NCBI GenBank assembly: GCA_903927685.1
Contig: CAIYOB010000128.1
Span: 1 to 5,811 of the forward strand
Direction: 5' to 3'
Source of the DNA: an uncultured Planctomycetaceae bacterium
GTDB lineage: Bacteria > Planctomycetota > Planctomycetia > Pirellulales > Pirellulaceae
Length of the DNA stretch: 5,811 nucleotides
How positions within the stretch are numbered: the first letter of the stretch is position 1; each line of letters starts with the position of its first letter. Below, one piece after another: positions 5,399 to 5,811 of the stretch. The position numbers were made by a program, and so were the translations under genes. The notes under the pieces are model-generated. The model did no database searches and was not told the DNA's origin. It saw only the letters and a program-made list of their open reading frames with translations.

Positions 5399-5428
5399 CG
5401 GGATACTCTCCATTCACTTTCACCGACC

Positions 5429-5434
5429 GGAAAG
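5429..5434 (+). promoter_or_regulatory. Ribosome binding site of the acetolactate synthase gene
   Basis: GGAAAG lies 9 nt before ATG 5444. It is a moderate Shine-Dalgarno and agrees with a start that gives the normal short N-terminus before the ThDP-binding domain. Confidence 0.5.
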
Positions 5435-5443
5435 ACTCGACGC

Positions 5444-5811
5444 ATGGCCAAAGCCAAGAACGGAGCGGAACTGCTGGTGCAGTGTTTGGAAGCCCAAGGG
5501 GTCAAGTACATCTTTGGGATTCCGGGCGCCAAGGTGGATACGATTTTCGACGTGCTGGCCGATCACGGCCCGCAACTGATCCTCTGCCGCCACGAACAGA
5601 ACGCCGCCTTCATGGCGGGCATGTACGGCCTGCTGACCGGCACGCCCGGCGTCTGCCTGGTGACCTCGGGGCCGGGCGTGACCAACTTGGTCACGGGCCT
5701 GTCCACGGCGACGTATGACGGCTATCCGCTGGTGGCCCTGGGCGGCAACGTGCGCCGTGGGATGCGGCACATCAAGACCCATCAGAGCTTGGACAACGTG
5801 GGCGTCCTGAA
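5444..5811 (+). CDS. alsS: Acetolactate synthase, catabolic AlsS type (N-terminal part; 3' end outside window)
   Basis: The visible 122 residues are the start of a thiamin-diphosphate enzyme that condenses two pyruvates to 2-acetolactate and CO2, leading to acetoin/butanediol or, in some bacteria, to branched-chain amino acids. The Pyr domain motifs are in order: [24 protein letters not shown] (7-30), [14 protein letters not shown] (49-62) with E51 as the expected ThDP-activating glutamate, [14 protein letters not shown] (73-86), PLVALGGNV (95-103) and THQSLDN (112-118). IPGAK and HQSLDN, in place of the IPGG and HQ-E/DA patterns common in biosynthetic IlvB, point to the FAD-independent catabolic AlsS group. 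A full protein would have about 550-570 residues. It is on the same strand as the STAS/RsbW pair, but the 139-bp repeat-bearing gap leaves cotranscription open. Other ThDP decarboxylases share some of these motifs; the AlsS assignment rests mainly on the last two. Confidence 0.92.
   Translation, partial: MAKAKNGAELLVQCLEAQGVKYIFGIPGAKVDTIFDVLADHGPQLILCRHEQNAAFMAGMYGLLTGTPGVCLVTSGPGVTNLVTGLSTATYDGYPLVALGGNVRRGMRHIKTHQSLDNVGVL

Noticed and set aside
4894..5532. A 212-codon minus-strand frame opposite the RsbW-type gene and the start of alsS
   Set aside because: Antisense to two genes with clear motifs, and it spans the repeat-bearing gap; judged a shadow.

Overview
The window is GC-rich bacterial chromosome made almost entirely of signalling genes. 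It holds two divergent gene groups separated by a 688-bp gap, followed by the start of a metabolic gene. No mobile-element gene, tRNA, rRNA or CRISPR array is visible. The lineage cannot be fixed from the sequence. The multi-domain PAS/GAF sensors, the RsbV/RsbW-type partner-switching pair and the weak ribosome binding site on one gene would suit Planctomycetota, Verrucomicrobiota or a deltaproteobacterial group, but this is only an impression.

Left half (1-3848, minus strand): a two-gene signalling operon read right to left. The upstream gene (3848 to 1941) is a complete 635-residue membrane histidine kinase with a MASE3-like membrane sensor, a PAS domain, a HisKA_2-type phosphoacceptor domain and a HATPase domain. 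Its stop codon overlaps the start of the next gene in an ATGA. That next gene (1944 to beyond base 1) starts with an intact receiver domain and continues as PAS, a cysteine-bearing GAF, PAS and the start of another PAS. It runs off the left edge, so its output domain is unknown. The simplest reading is that the kinase phosphorylates Asp55 of its translationally coupled partner.

Middle (3849-4536): a non-coding divergent region. On the kinase side it carries a long inverted repeat (3917-3933 with 3982-3999) that would be a stem-loop in the kinase 5' leader. On the other side lie further dyads (4058-4080, 4307-4320, 4365-4410) and a possible -10 box before the STAS gene.

Right half (4537-5811, plus strand): a small STAS anti-anti-sigma protein and, 9 bp after it, an RsbW-type ATP-binding serine kinase/anti-sigma protein. 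Together they look like a partner-switching module. Neither its target (sigma factor or other) nor its phosphatase is in the window. After a 139-bp gap containing a 30-bp imperfect direct repeat (71-bp period) and a perfect 19-bp palindrome, the N-terminal third or less of a catabolic-type acetolactate synthase (AlsS-like) begins and runs off the right edge.

The genes belong to known families. The less explained parts are the repeats in the two gaps, the cysteine-bearing GAF domain, and whether the divergent two-component and partner-switching pairs act together.
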